Source: Pseudomonas fluorescens
Lineage (GTDB): Bacteria; Pseudomonadota; Gammaproteobacteria; Pseudomonadales; Pseudomonadaceae
DNA length: 64,000 nucleotides
Reading direction: 5' to 3'
Assembly (NCBI RefSeq): GCF_019212185.1
Contig: NZ_CP078138.1
Coordinates: 4,136,501 to 4,200,500 of the forward strand
Part shown: positions 44,494 through 53,210 of the stretch, one piece after another
Numbering within the stretch: position 1 is the stretch's first letter
Layout of the letters: each line of letters begins with the position of its first letter
Translations under genes and position numbers: made by a program
The notes under the pieces: model-generated
The model's input: only the letters and a program-made list of their open reading frames with translations
What the model was told of the DNA's origin: nothing
Databases searched by the model: none

Positions 44494-46311
44494 TTATTCC
44501 TGTGCTTTTCGGGTTGCGCCGGCCAATGGCAAACGGCAGCTCATCAACAGTCCGACCGCCTGGCGCCGCGCCTGCAACTCGCCGCCGAAGCCTTCGATCA
44601 GGCTGCGACTCATGGACAGGCCCAGTCCAAGGCCATCGGCCTTGCTGGTGTAGAACGGGGTAAACAGCTGCGCCAGTTGCTCCTCGCTGACGCCCGGGCC
44701 CTGGTCCTGTACCTGAATCTCGACACTGGCGGCCCCCACCTGCCCAGCCGTCATGACGACTAACGAAGGCTCGGCGGGATGCTGTTCGCGGTTGGCATCG
44801 ATGGCGTTGCGTAGCAGGTTCAACAGCACCTGCTCCAGCAACACCCGGTCGGCATACACCGGCGGCAGATTATCCGGGAGTCGATCCTCGATTGTCACTT
44901 GGCAATTGCCCGCCTGCCAGGCACACAAACGCACGGCCTCGCGGGCCACCTCGCTGAAGTCCAGCGCCTGCATGCGTCGCTGCCCCTTGCGCAGGAACCC
45001 ACGCAGGCGACTGATCACCTGCGCGGCATGGGTGGCCTGGTGGCTGATGCGTTGCAGGCCCTGAGCGACCTTTTCCGCCGCCTGGGGATTGCTGCCCAGG
45101 GTCTGCAAATAACGCTGGCTGGCATTCGCGTAATTGACCACCGCCGCCAGCGGCTGATTGATTTCATGGGCGATGCCCGAAGCCAGTTCGCCCAGGGTCA
45201 CCAGGCGCGCGGTGTGCGCCAGTTCGTCCTGATGCCGGCGCTGCTGGGCTTCACGCAGTTCGCGCTCGGTCATGTCCCGCGCCACCAGCGAGTAATAGCG
45301 CTCGCCGGCAGCCGCCCGATGCGCCAGCAACACCAGCGACACCGGCACCGAACGACCACCGCCGGACGGTTGCAGGCGCGCGTCGGTGCTCCACACGCCA
45401 TCGCGCTCGGCACTGGGCCAGCCATCGCGTTGCAGGCGCGCCAGGTCGTCACTGGCGAACAATTCAGCGAGATCGGGCATCGGCTGTTCGGCGCCGATTC
45501 CGAGGATGCGCCGCGCGGCGGGGTTGAGGTAGGTGACCTGTCCCAGCGGGTCGATGAACAACACTGGATCGGTATTGGCCTCGACCACTTCGGCCAGGCG
45601 TCGCTTATTTTCCTCGGCCTGCACCCGTGCCGTGATATCCCGCGACACGCTGACCACCTCCACCACGGCACCGGTGTAGGTTTCGCGGATTGCCCGGCAG
45701 GCGGTTTCGAACCACAGGTAATGCCCGTCGCGGTGACGGATGCGGTAGGTCATGGTGTGGTAACCGTCCTGCGCCAGCGCTTCCTGCGCACGCTGCATCA
45801 GACTGGCCAGACCCTGGACATGGAACAGGCCCTGGGCCGGTTGCCGGCGCAGCTCTTCGGGCCAGTAGCCGAGCAGGGTCCAGGACGCCGGCGAGGCATC
45901 GAGAAACAGCCCGTCCGGGGTGTGCCGGGAGATCAGGTCGGTGGTGTTTTCGATGATCAGCCGGTACAGCCGGCGTGCCGTGGCCGCTTCACGCCGGGCG
46001 ACAATCTGCGCGGTGGCGTCGTGGCAGCGGGCGAGTACACGCTTGGCCTGCGGATCGGGGATGAAGGTCCAGGTGAGGATCCGCGCCTGCAACTGCACCT
46101 CGACCTCTTCGATGGCCCGCTGCTGATCAAGACAGGCGCGTACCAGCATCAGGTAATTCACTGGCAGCAGCTCCGCCACCTGCGCCGGCGAACGCTCGCC
46201 AAGTAACGCCAGCAACGCCGGGTTGAACGCCAGCGGCTGGCCTTGCGGGTCAAGCAACAGGCTGGGCTGCGGGTCGTGGGGTAGCAGCGGCGATTCAGGC
46301 GTCTGGCTCAT
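44494..46311 (-). CDS. PAS-domain sensor histidine kinase (FixL-like)
   Basis: 605 residues with no clear transmembrane segment, so probably cytoplasmic. Three PAS-type domains occupy roughly residues 15-100, 120-235 and 240-350, each PAS-PAC pair ending before the kinase core. The dimerisation/phosphoacceptor motif is ASGIAHEINQPLAAVVNYA (His near 383), and the ATPase has NLLRNAIDA, DQGPGVSEEQ and GLGLGLSMSRS. The HEINQPL motif is that of FixL/TodS-type kinases. Signals could be redox state or an aromatic/amine metabolite; the sequence does not tell. Confidence 0.9.
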   Translation of the reverse strand: MSQTPESPLLPHDPQPSLLLDPQGQPLAFNPALLALLGERSPAQVAELLPVNYLMLVRACLDQQRAIEEVEVQLQARILTWTFIPDPQAKRVLARCHDATAQIVARREAATARRLYRLIIENTTDLISRHTPDGLFLDASPASWTLLGYWPEELRRQPAQGLFHVQGLASLMQRAQEALAQDGYHTMTYRIRHRDGHYLWFETACRAIRETYTGAVVEVVSVSRDITARVQAEENKRRLAEVVEANTDPVLFIDPLGQVTYLNPAARRILGIGAEQPMPDLAELFASDDLARLQRDGWPSAERDGVWSTDARLQPSGGGRSVPVSLVLLAHRAAAGERYYSLVARDMTERELREAQQRRHQDELAHTARLVTLGELASGIAHEINQPLAAVVNYANASQRYLQTLGSNPQAAEKVAQGLQRISHQATHAAQVISRLRGFLRKGQRRMQALDFSEVAREAVRLCAWQAGNCQVTIEDRLPDNLPPVYADRVLLEQVLLNLLRNAIDANREQHPAEPSLVVMTAGQVGAASVEIQVQDQGPGVSEEQLAQLFTPFYTSKADGLGLGLSMSRSLIEGFGGELQARRQAVGLLMSCRLPLAGATRKAQE

Positions 46312-46383
46312 GGGCGGTCCAGGGATTCAAAGGCGCCCAGCATATACCGGGACGTGACTGATTAGCGCTTCGAGAGAAACAAA

Positions 46384-46401
46384 TATAGTAGATATACTAT
46401 A
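46384..46401. promoter_or_regulatory. AT-rich perfect palindrome, candidate operator
   Basis: TATAGTA at 46384-46390 and TACTATA at 46395-46401 form a perfect 7-base inverted repeat with a 4-base spacer, within the divergent region between the sensor kinase and the acyl-CoA ligase. It stands out from the GC-rich surroundings and could be an operator or overlap a -10 box for either gene. Confidence 0.45.
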
Positions 46402-46527
46402 CGTCTTAGGTTGTACTTCCATATCTATCGCCAAATGTATATAAAGCACACCGGACATTTAAAGATGACCTCGGCGCACACGCCGGGTCACCGATCAGAG
46501 CTAACAATCAGCCACCGGGTACCGTAC

Positions 46528-48150
46528 ATGTCGATCTATGAACAAGGGCTCAGCCCTGCGCCTGTCAATCACATCGCCTTGTCTCCGCTCAGCTTCATCG
46601 AGCGCACGGCCAGTGTTTATCCCCACTACCCCGCCGTGATCCACGGCTCGATCCGCCGCACCTGGGCGCAGACTTACGCCCGCTGCCGGCGCCTGGCCTC
46701 GGCCCTGGCCGGACGCGGGATCGGCAAGGACGACACGGTGGCGGTGATGCTGCCGAATATTCCCGAGATGCTCGAAGTGCATTTCGGCGTGCCGATGATC
46801 GGCGCCGTGCTCAACCCGCTCAACGTGCGCCTGGATGCCGAAGCCATCGCTTTCATGCTGCAGCATGGCGAAGCCAAGGTGCTGATCACCGACCGCGAGT
46901 TCCACGCCGTGATCCACGCCGCCCTGGGCATGCTTGATCACCCGCCGCTGGTGATCGATGTCAACGACCCGGAGTATGGCGAAGGACAGGCCGTAAGCGA
47001 ACTGGACTACGAGGCGCTGCTGGCCGAGGGCGATCCGGACTTCGCCTGGCAGTGGCCGGCGGACGAGTGGCAGGCGATCTCGCTGAATTACACCTCGGGC
47101 ACCACCGGCAATCCCAAGGGTGTGGTTTATCACCATCGCGGCGCCTATTTGAACGCGCTGGGCAACCAGATGACCTGGGCCATGGGCAATCATCCGGTGT
47201 ACCTCTGGACCCTGCCGATGTTCCACTGCAATGGCTGGTGCTACCCCTGGACCATCACCGCGCTGGCCGGGGTCCACGTGTTCCTGCGCCGCGTTGATCC
47301 GCAGAAGATCCTGACCCTGATTCGCGAACACCAGATCACTCATTTGTGTGGTGCGCCGATCGTGCTCAATGCGCTGGTGAACATGCCGGAATCGGCCAAG
47401 GCGGCGATCGATCATCCGGTCAACGCCATGGTTGCCGGTGCCGCGCCACCGGCCAAGGTGATCGGTGCGGTGGAGCAGATGGGCATCAAGGTCACCCACG
47501 TCTACGGCCTGACCGAAACCTACGGCCCGGTGACTATTTGTGCCTGGCATGCCGAGTGGGACGCCTTGCCCCTCGACGAGCGAGCCCAGGTCAAGGCGCG
47601 CCAGGGCGTGCGCTACGCCACCCTGGAAGGAGTGATGGTCGCCGACTCCAGCACCCTCGAACCGACCCCGCGTGACGGCCAAACCATCGGCGAGGTCTTC
47701 ATGCGCGGCAACACGGTGATGAAGGGCTACCTGAAGAATCCCAGCGCCACCGCCGAAGCCTTCGAAGGCGGCTGGTTCCACACCGGCGACCTGGCGGTTT
47801 GTCATCCGGACGGTTACGTCGAGATCAAGGACCGCCTCAAGGACATCATCATTTCCGGCGGCGAGAACATTTCCACCATCGAACTCGAAGGCGTGCTGTA
47901 CCGCCACCCGGGCGTGATGGAGGCGGCGGTGGTCGCCCGTCCCGACGAAAAATGGGGCGAAACTCCCTGCGCCTTCGTCACCCTGAAGGCCGATCACCAG
48001 GACGTGCGCGAGGCCGACATCATCAGCTTCTGCCGCGAACACCTGGCCGGCTTCAAGGTACCGCGCACGGTGGTCTTCACCCTGCTGCCGAAGACCTCCA
48101 CCGGCAAGATCCAGAAGTACGTCCTGCGCGAACGGGCCGAAGCGCTCTAG
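46528..48150 (+). CDS. Acyl-CoA synthetase (medium-chain/methylthiopropionate-CoA ligase-like)
   Basis: 540 residues from MSIYEQGL, the usual start for this group. The AMP-binding motif YTSGTTGNPKGV is near residue 187, HVYGLTETYGP is motif A5, and GWFHTGDLAV and DRLKDIIISGGENIS are the late motifs, so a complete ANL enzyme. It activates a carboxylic acid to its CoA thioester. The sequence resembles DmdB-type ligases, but chain-length preference is not readable. A 84-base spacer leads to an acyl-CoA dehydrogenase of the DmdC class. Confidence 0.88.
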   Translation: MSIYEQGLSPAPVNHIALSPLSFIERTASVYPHYPAVIHGSIRRTWAQTYARCRRLASALAGRGIGKDDTVAVMLPNIPEMLEVHFGVPMIGAVLNPLNVRLDAEAIAFMLQHGEAKVLITDREFHAVIHAALGMLDHPPLVIDVNDPEYGEGQAVSELDYEALLAEGDPDFAWQWPADEWQAISLNYTSGTTGNPKGVVYHHRGAYLNALGNQMTWAMGNHPVYLWTLPMFHCNGWCYPWTITALAGVHVFLRRVDPQKILTLIREHQITHLCGAPIVLNALVNMPESAKAAIDHPVNAMVAGAAPPAKVIGAVEQMGIKVTHVYGLTETYGPVTICAWHAEWDALPLDERAQVKARQGVRYATLEGVMVADSSTLEPTPRDGQTIGEVFMRGNTVMKGYLKNPSATAEAFEGGWFHTGDLAVCHPDGYVEIKDRLKDIIISGGENISTIELEGVLYRHPGVMEAAVVARPDEKWGETPCAFVTLKADHQDVREADIISFCREHLAGFKVPRTVVFTLLPKTSTGKIQKYVLRERAEAL

Positions 48151-48233
48151 GCCAACCACGACCACTCGCCAGCCGGCGACGGGACCGCTGCCCGTCGCCG
48201 CACCAGAACAACCGTCCTTGTGAGGTTTACCCG

Positions 48234-50006
48234 ATGCCCGAATTCAACGCCCCGTTGCGCGACATGCGCTTTGTCCTGCACGAAGTGTTCGACGCCCCTG
48301 CCCTGTGGGCGCGCCTGCCAGCGTTGGCGGAAACGGTCGATGCTGACACCGCCGATGCGATTCTCGAAGAAGCGGCGAAAGTCACGTCGCAATTGATTGC
48401 CCCGCTCAATCGCAGCGGCGACGAAGAAGGCGCGCAATGGCGCGACGGCCAGGTCAGCACCCCGAGCGGTTTCCAGCAGGCCTATGCGACCTACATCGAA
48501 GGCGGCTGGGTCGGTCTGGCAGGCAATGCCGAATACGGTGGCATGGGCATGCCGAAGATGCTCGCGGTGCAGGTCGAGGAAATGCTCTACGGCGCCAACT
48601 CCAGCTTCGCCCTGTATTCGGCCCTGAGTTCCGGCGCCTGCCTGGCCCTGGATGCGCACGCCAGCGAGGCGCTGAAAAATATCTACCTGCCACCGATGTA
48701 TGAGGGGCGCTGGGCCGGTTCCATGTGCCTCACCGAAGCCCACGCCGGCACCGACCTGGGGCTGATCCGCAGTCGCGCCGAACCTCAGGCCGATGGCAGC
48801 TACCGGATCAGCGGCAGCAAGATTTTCATCACCGGTGGCGAGCAGGACCTGACGGAGAACATCATCCATTTGGTGCTGGCCAAGTTGCCGGACGCACCTG
48901 CGGGTCCCAAGGGCATCTCGCTTTTCGTGGTGCCCAAGGTGCTGGTCAACCCGGACGGTTCCCTCGGCGCAGCGAACGCCGTGAGCTGTGGTTCGCTGGA
49001 ACATAAAATGGGCATCAAGGCCTCGGCCACCTGCGTGATGAACTTCGACGGCGCCAGCGGCTGGCTGGTGGGCGAAGCCAACAAGGGCCTGGCGGCGATG
49101 TTCACCATGATGAACTACGAACGTCTGTCGATCGGCATCCAGGGCATAGGCTGCGCTGCCGCGTCCTATCAAAGCGCGGTGGCCTACGCTCGCGAACGGG
49201 TGCAAAGCCGTGCGCCGAGCGGTGCCGTGGCTCCGGAGAAGGCCGCCGATCCAATCATCGTGCATCCGGATGTGCGCCGCATGTTGCTGACCATGAAGGC
49301 CATGACCGAAGGCGGTCGGGCGTTTGCCTGCTACGTCGGGCAGCAACTGGACCTGGCGAAATACGCCGATGAGCCGGTCGAGCGCAACAACGCTCAGGCG
49401 CTGGTGGCCCTGCTGACGCCGGTGGCCAAGGCGTTCTTCACCGACAGCGGGCTGGAAAGCTGCATCCACGGCCAGCAGGTGTTCGGCGGCCATGGTTATA
49501 TTCGCGAGTGGGGTCAGGAGCAGTTGGTGCGTGACGTGCGCATCGCGCAGATCTACGAAGGCACCAATGGCATCCAGGCGCTGGACCTGCTGGGACGCAA
49601 GGTGCTTGCCGACAACGGCCAGGCGCTGCGCCAGTTCACCGCAGAGATCCGCCGCTTCGCCGATCAGCCGGGCGCGCCGTTTGCCGGAGAACTGTTCGAG
49701 GCGGTGCAACGCCTTGAGGATGTCAGCGATTGGCTGCAAACGCGGGCCGCGGACAACCGCAATGAAATTGGCGCGGCGTCGGTGGAGTACCTGCACCTGT
49801 TTGGCTACCTGGCCTATGCCTGGCTGTGGGCACGCATGGCCCAGGTGGCGGAGCAGAAGCTGCCTGAAGATCCGGCTTTCTACGGCGGCAAACTGGCCAC
49901 CGCGAACTTCTACATGCAGCGCCTGCTGCCGCGCATGGCCAGCCTGGAACAGTCGATCCGCGCCGGCAGCGAGTCGTTGTTCGGGTTGAGTGCGGAGCAG
50001 TTCTGA
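48234..50006 (+). CDS. Acyl-CoA dehydrogenase, large DmdC/FadE-like type
   Basis: 590 residues, about 200 longer than simple acyl-CoA dehydrogenases, as in the DmdC-like class. The FAD motif MCLTEAHAGTDLG and IFITGGEQDLTENI are conserved and the catalytic base lies in QIYEGTNGIQALDL (Glu near 440). GAGG lies before the ATG. It probably oxidises the CoA ester made by the preceding ligase. The C-terminal ~130 residues form the extra helical domain of this subgroup. Confidence 0.9.
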   Translation: MPEFNAPLRDMRFVLHEVFDAPALWARLPALAETVDADTADAILEEAAKVTSQLIAPLNRSGDEEGAQWRDGQVSTPSGFQQAYATYIEGGWVGLAGNAEYGGMGMPKMLAVQVEEMLYGANSSFALYSALSSGACLALDAHASEALKNIYLPPMYEGRWAGSMCLTEAHAGTDLGLIRSRAEPQADGSYRISGSKIFITGGEQDLTENIIHLVLAKLPDAPAGPKGISLFVVPKVLVNPDGSLGAANAVSCGSLEHKMGIKASATCVMNFDGASGWLVGEANKGLAAMFTMMNYERLSIGIQGIGCAAASYQSAVAYARERVQSRAPSGAVAPEKAADPIIVHPDVRRMLLTMKAMTEGGRAFACYVGQQLDLAKYADEPVERNNAQALVALLTPVAKAFFTDSGLESCIHGQQVFGGHGYIREWGQEQLVRDVRIAQIYEGTNGIQALDLLGRKVLADNGQALRQFTAEIRRFADQPGAPFAGELFEAVQRLEDVSDWLQTRAADNRNEIGAASVEYLHLFGYLAYAWLWARMAQVAEQKLPEDPAFYGGKLATANFYMQRLLPRMASLEQSIRAGSESLFGLSAEQF

Positions 50007-50021
50007 AGCAGCCCCCCAAAC

Positions 50022-50098
50022 TGTAGGAGCGAGCCTGCTTGCGATGGGGCCATCAGCCGCACCGCATCAACTTCATCGCGAGCAGGCTCGCTCCTACA
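50022..50098. repeat. REPIN (paired REP palindromes)
   Basis: TGTAGGAGCGAGCCTGCTTGCGAT at 50022-50045 and its near-complement at 50075-50098 surround 29 bases. One base differs between the arms. It lies between the converging acyl-CoA dehydrogenase and csgG genes. Confidence 0.9.
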
Positions 50099-50131
50099 AG
50101 GTTTTGTGGTGTTCGAAGGTCCCGTGCCCCC

Positions 50132-50989
50132 TCACTCCTCATCCTTCTGCACATTGTTATGCTGCGCCAGGTAGCGATCCAGGGTCGGGTTTGCCTGGGC
50201 GGGGTCGCCAGCCACTTGCCACAGGCGGCGTTCGATGCCCTGGGCCAGCAAGTGGCCGACTGCCGATTCGATGGCCGACAGCACGCAGAGTTGCGCCGGT
50301 TCGTTGGTGGTGTAGCCGACTTCAGCTTCCAGCAACTTCTTGAACTCGATGAACTTGAACACCCCGGCGCTGCGGGCAACCGAGTAGATGGTTTTGCTGG
50401 TCATCACGTTGGCCAGCACCTGGCCGCTGCGCACATCCACCGCCCGCAGGTTGATCGAGACCTGGTCGACCCGGTACTCGCGAGAGATATCAATGCCCAG
50501 GTAGCGCGCCCCTTCCCCGCCACTCTTGACGTTGGTGTCATAGGCGATGATGCCGCCTTCGAGCATCAGGTTCGCCGCTTGCAACGGTGGCAACTCCGAC
50601 TGGATATTCACCGGCGTGTTGGGTTTTTTCTGCGAAGCGCGGATGATTTTGCGCTCGGTCAGCAGATTCTGCAGACCTTCACGCTCCAGTACCACGAACC
50701 AGCCACTGGCCTGCAGCGCGTCCATCAGCATGCTCGCCGCGCCCTGGGTGACGCTGGTGGAAAACGAACTGGCCGGGGTCGGTTTGTACTGCCCGGTCTG
50801 GTCACGGAAGCCATACACCACCGCCATCAGGCGCCCCTTGGGACGCGGCATGTTCAGCAGGTCGTAATAAGTCGAGGCACGCGGTGTCAGCGTCGGCGTC
50901 TCGCCTTCCTGCTCAGCGCCCACCGGTTCGCGCAGTGCGCAGCCCTGCAAGGTGAACAACAGCGTCATCATCAGGATTATTGTTTTCAT
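50132..50989 (-). CDS. csgG: CsgG, curli-type outer membrane export channel
   Basis: 285-residue lipoprotein (lipobox LQGC after the signal) that forms the nonameric outer-membrane pore through which unfolded amyloid subunits pass. The GVFKFIEFKKLLEAEVGYTTNEP segment corresponds to the C-terminal transmembrane hairpin, and the RPKGRLMAVVYGFRDQTGQYK start fits CsgG. It is the last gene of the csgEFG set, 30 bases after csgF, and ends near a REPIN. No csgA or csgB amyloid subunit gene is in the window, so its cargo is unknown. Confidence 0.92.
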   Translation of the reverse strand: MKTIILMMTLLFTLQGCALREPVGAEQEGETPTLTPRASTYYDLLNMPRPKGRLMAVVYGFRDQTGQYKPTPASSFSTSVTQGAASMLMDALQASGWFVVLEREGLQNLLTERKIIRASQKKPNTPVNIQSELPPLQAANLMLEGGIIAYDTNVKSGGEGARYLGIDISREYRVDQVSINLRAVDVRSGQVLANVMTSKTIYSVARSAGVFKFIEFKKLLEAEVGYTTNEPAQLCVLSAIESAVGHLLAQGIERRLWQVAGDPAQANPTLDRYLAQHNNVQKDEE

Positions 50990-51019
50990 GTCCGTCCCTC
51001 CCCATCGTCCCGAATCCCC

Positions 51020-51439
51020 TTAAGGGGCCAGGCCATTCACTTGGATTTCCGAAATTTCGCCGGTCGCGCGGTCGGTCACCTGAATACTCAGAGCCCCCGA
51101 GTCGTCGATGACGTCGACGATGAACGAGTCGGTGGACAGGCTCCCGGTATTGCCCGTGGAGATGTTGTCCAGCAACTGCGACAGCAGCCGCGACTGCAAC
51201 TGGCTGGTGAAGCGATCCAGGGCCGAGGTACCAGTGGTGGTGGCCCGCGACTTGATGTCCGGGTCGTCGTAGTCGTTTTGTGCCTGGGCGTTGTTGAGCA
51301 GCCAGGTACCGTTCAGCGGATTGCCGCCGAACGATGGGTTGATCGGGGTGTAGACCAGTTCCGTGGCCTGGACCAGGCCGCAGCTGCCCAGACCCAGCAA
51401 CAACAGGCCGGCACGCCGTGAGAGGCTTGTGCTGTTCAT
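51020..51439 (-). CDS. csgF: CsgF, curli secretion accessory factor
   Basis: 139 residues with signal peptide. The mature start contains NPSFGGNPLNGTWLLNNAQAQN, nearly the canonical CsgF N-terminus, the part that threads into CsgG and forms its second constriction. It normally sits on the surface and helps the nucleator. Its ATG overlaps the csgE stop by 4 bases. The presence of CsgF argues that export of an amyloid-like or unstructured cargo is intended. Confidence 0.92.
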   Translation of the reverse strand: MNSTSLSRRAGLLLLGLGSCGLVQATELVYTPINPSFGGNPLNGTWLLNNAQAQNDYDDPDIKSRATTTGTSALDRFTSQLQSRLLSQLLDNISTGNTGSLSTDSFIVDVIDDSGALSIQVTDRATGEISEIQVNGLAP

Positions 51440-51834
51440 AGTTCGTCCTTCTCCAGGTCGGTGGTGTCTTGTAGCAGCGTTTCGAGCCTGCGCTGGGAGA
51501 TCTGCGCCTTGACCAGGTCGGCGGCCTCGACGGCGGTGTCTTTCAGTTCGGTGGTGTTGGGGGCCAGGAAGCGCCGGTAAACCAGGCGCCGCTCATACTC
51601 CACCGTCACCAGGCTGCCCCAGCGTGCGTCCGGGCGTTCGCGCACCACCAGGTTGAAGTCCATGCGGCTGATGGCGCGCATGCGGTCGGCGAAGTAGTAG
51701 TAAAAATCGTGGCCGACGTGGGAGATGGTGTTGTCGATGATGAAGCCCGCCATTTCGTCTTCGTCGTCACCGCGCGCGGCGCTGGTGGCAAGCGTCAGCA
51801 TCAGGGCCAGGGATGTCAGGAACAGACCATTCAT
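51436..51834 (-). CDS. csgE: CsgE, periplasmic curli export adaptor
   Basis: 132 residues with signal peptide (LTSLALMLTLATSAARG). It has the family features FIIDNTISHVGHDFYYYF, WGSLVTVEYERRLVYRRFL and the LLQDTTDLEKDEL tail. CsgE caps CsgG from the periplasm and selects cargo. It begins 12 bases after the pseudopilin gene with no room for a promoter, so csgEFG is probably transcribed with the type II-like secretion genes. Confidence 0.92.
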   Translation of the reverse strand: MNGLFLTSLALMLTLATSAARGDDEDEMAGFIIDNTISHVGHDFYYYFADRMRAISRMDFNLVVRERPDARWGSLVTVEYERRLVYRRFLAPNTTELKDTAVEAADLVKAQISQRRLETLLQDTTDLEKDEL

Positions 51835-51846
51835 GAGTACGCCTCC

Positions 51847-52380
51847 TTAGCGATCTGCCGTGGCGGACGGGGTTTTCACCTGTCCCGCCGGGCCGTCGAG
51901 AAATGCCTTTTCGGCGACAAACTGCCAATCCGAATACTGCGTCATGCCGTTGAAGTCGACCCACTGGGCGGGGAAGTCCGCCTGCTTGAGCGGCAGCTCG
52001 TGGGACTGGCTGTAGACCCCGGTAATGCGTCCGTCGATGCCACGGGTAAAGCCCCATTCCTCGGTATTGCCAATCGGGTCCGGGTACAAGCGGCGAATGT
52101 GCGACCGAGGTGTCGGGAAACGCTGATCCACCAGCAGGTCCGCCAGCTCCTGCGGGTACAGCGCCACGCCGGGCGAACTGCGGTAGTAGCTGCGCAAGGC
52201 CTGGGCATACTGGGTGCCGACCCACAGCAGCTGGCGTTCGCGATCACGCCGGGCGCTGGTCGACCACAGCTCGCCGGCACTGGCCAGGGCCATGCCCATG
52301 ACCACGATCAGGAACAGCACGCCCAGGTAGGTGAAGCCGCCTTCGGCGTGGGGGCTACCACTCGGAATACAGGCTGCCAT
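51847..52380 (-). CDS. Minor pseudopilin, type II/MSHA-like, lacking Glu5
   Basis: 177 residues from an ATG with GGGAGG upstream; the start lies inside the previous gene (26-base overlap). A prepilin peptidase site is present as GG|FTYLGVLFLIVVMG, a hydrophobic helix following. The usual Glu at position 5 of the mature protein is Gly, a feature of tip-forming minor pseudopilins such as GspK. The soluble part has a repeated Trp-aromatic pattern (WVDFNGMTQYSDWQF). It probably caps the pseudopilus. Confidence 0.78.
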   Translation of the reverse strand: MAACIPSGSPHAEGGFTYLGVLFLIVVMGMALASAGELWSTSARRDRERQLLWVGTQYAQALRSYYRSSPGVALYPQELADLLVDQRFPTPRSHIRRLYPDPIGNTEEWGFTRGIDGRITGVYSQSHELPLKQADFPAQWVDFNGMTQYSDWQFVAEKAFLDGPAGQVKTPSATADR

Positions 52381-52729
52381 CACGCGCCCTCCCGGTAGCA
52401 CCACTCTTCACATCGGCGACTCCGCCGGCCACTCCATCCGGTGGCGCGACCAGTACCCACAAATCGCTGCGCTCGCTGATCGGGTCCATGGGCGCGTTGC
52501 GCAGGTAGCGTTGCTCGACCAGTTGATCGAGGGAATCAGGGTAGTGACCGGTGTCGCCGTAGTAGTGATCCAGGGCTTCGCGCATGGCCGACAGACTCTG
52601 GCGCAGCGTGGTTTCCTTGGAGGTTTCCAGGCTGTTGAAGTAGCGCGGCAGAGCGATCGTCATCAGGGTCGCGATGATCGCCATCACCACCATCAGTTCC
52701 AGCAGGGTAAAACCCTTTTCCCGGCGCAT
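52355..52729 (-). CDS. Major-type pseudopilin (GspG-like)
   Basis: 124 residues from MRREKGFTLLELMVV, whose cleavage after Gly gives Phe1 and Glu5 as in GspG/PulG. The short globular domain (REALDHYYGDTGHYPDSLDQL) resembles GspG, including the ...GHYP... motif. It ends YSEW, the same four residues as the upstream pseudopilin. The frame continues upstream to 52945 but as a non-coding shadow. Pseudopilus filament subunit by family. Confidence 0.85.
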   Translation of the reverse strand: MRREKGFTLLELMVVMAIIATLMTIALPRYFNSLETSKETTLRQSLSAMREALDHYYGDTGHYPDSLDQLVEQRYLRNAPMDPISERSDLWVLVAPPDGVAGGVADVKSGATGRARDGSLYSEW

Positions 52730-52733
52730 AAGC

Positions 52734-53207
52734 TCACCACTCACTGTAAGCGATACCGTTGAGGCCCTTGCCGCGGGCGTGGGAGTACACGTCGTAGACG
52801 TCCTCGCCTTCACGCGGGCTCTGGGCCGTGCTGTCGTAGGAGCGCAGGCCCCAGCCACCCTGATCGTCACGCTTGGCCGTGGCGAACGGGTCACGCGGGA
52901 TGCGCCGCAGGAAGTAAAACTTGGCGCCCTTGGCACTGCGCACATCCCGTACTCCGTCCACCAACACTTGCAGGCTTGGCGGGTAGCCGCTGCTGTTCAA
53001 CGACTTCTCGATGTAGCCGGCGTCGAAGGCGCGCTTGTAGGCATCGAGGGCATCGCGAATCTGGTACAGCGCGGTGCGCAGATCCTGCTCCTTGCCCCGG
53101 CGCACAATGGTCTCAGTGAGCGGCGCGGCCATGCCGGCGAGCAAGCCGATCAGGGCCAGGGTCACCACCACTTCAATCAGGGTGAAACCGCGCACCGAGC
53201 GTTTCAT
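52734..53207 (-). CDS. Pseudopilin (GspG-like, longer)
   Basis: 157 residues. The peptidase site RG|FTLIEVVVT has Glu5, and the globular part includes RIPRDPF (the conserved Arg-Asp-Pro-Phe motif, metal/calcium-loop region of GspG) and GGWGLRSYDS, ending YSEW. Four bases separate it from the secretin stop, and it is followed at 4 bases by the next pseudopilin. Two major-like pseudopilins side by side suggest subunits of one mixed filament. Confidence 0.85.
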   Translation of the reverse strand: MKRSVRGFTLIEVVVTLALIGLLAGMAAPLTETIVRRGKEQDLRTALYQIRDALDAYKRAFDAGYIEKSLNSSGYPPSLQVLVDGVRDVRSAKGAKFYFLRRIPRDPFATAKRDDQGGWGLRSYDSTAQSPREGEDVYDVYSHARGKGLNGIAYSEW

Positions 53208-53210
53208 GAC

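Noticed and set aside
47799..48233. Extended N-terminus of the acyl-CoA dehydrogenase
   Set aside because: This stretch is out-of-frame shadow of the ligase; the real start with GAGG is at 48234.
50132..51834. Complete curli operon
   Set aside because: Only csgE, csgF and csgG are present; no CsgA/CsgB repeat protein or CsgD regulator could be found in any frame nearby.
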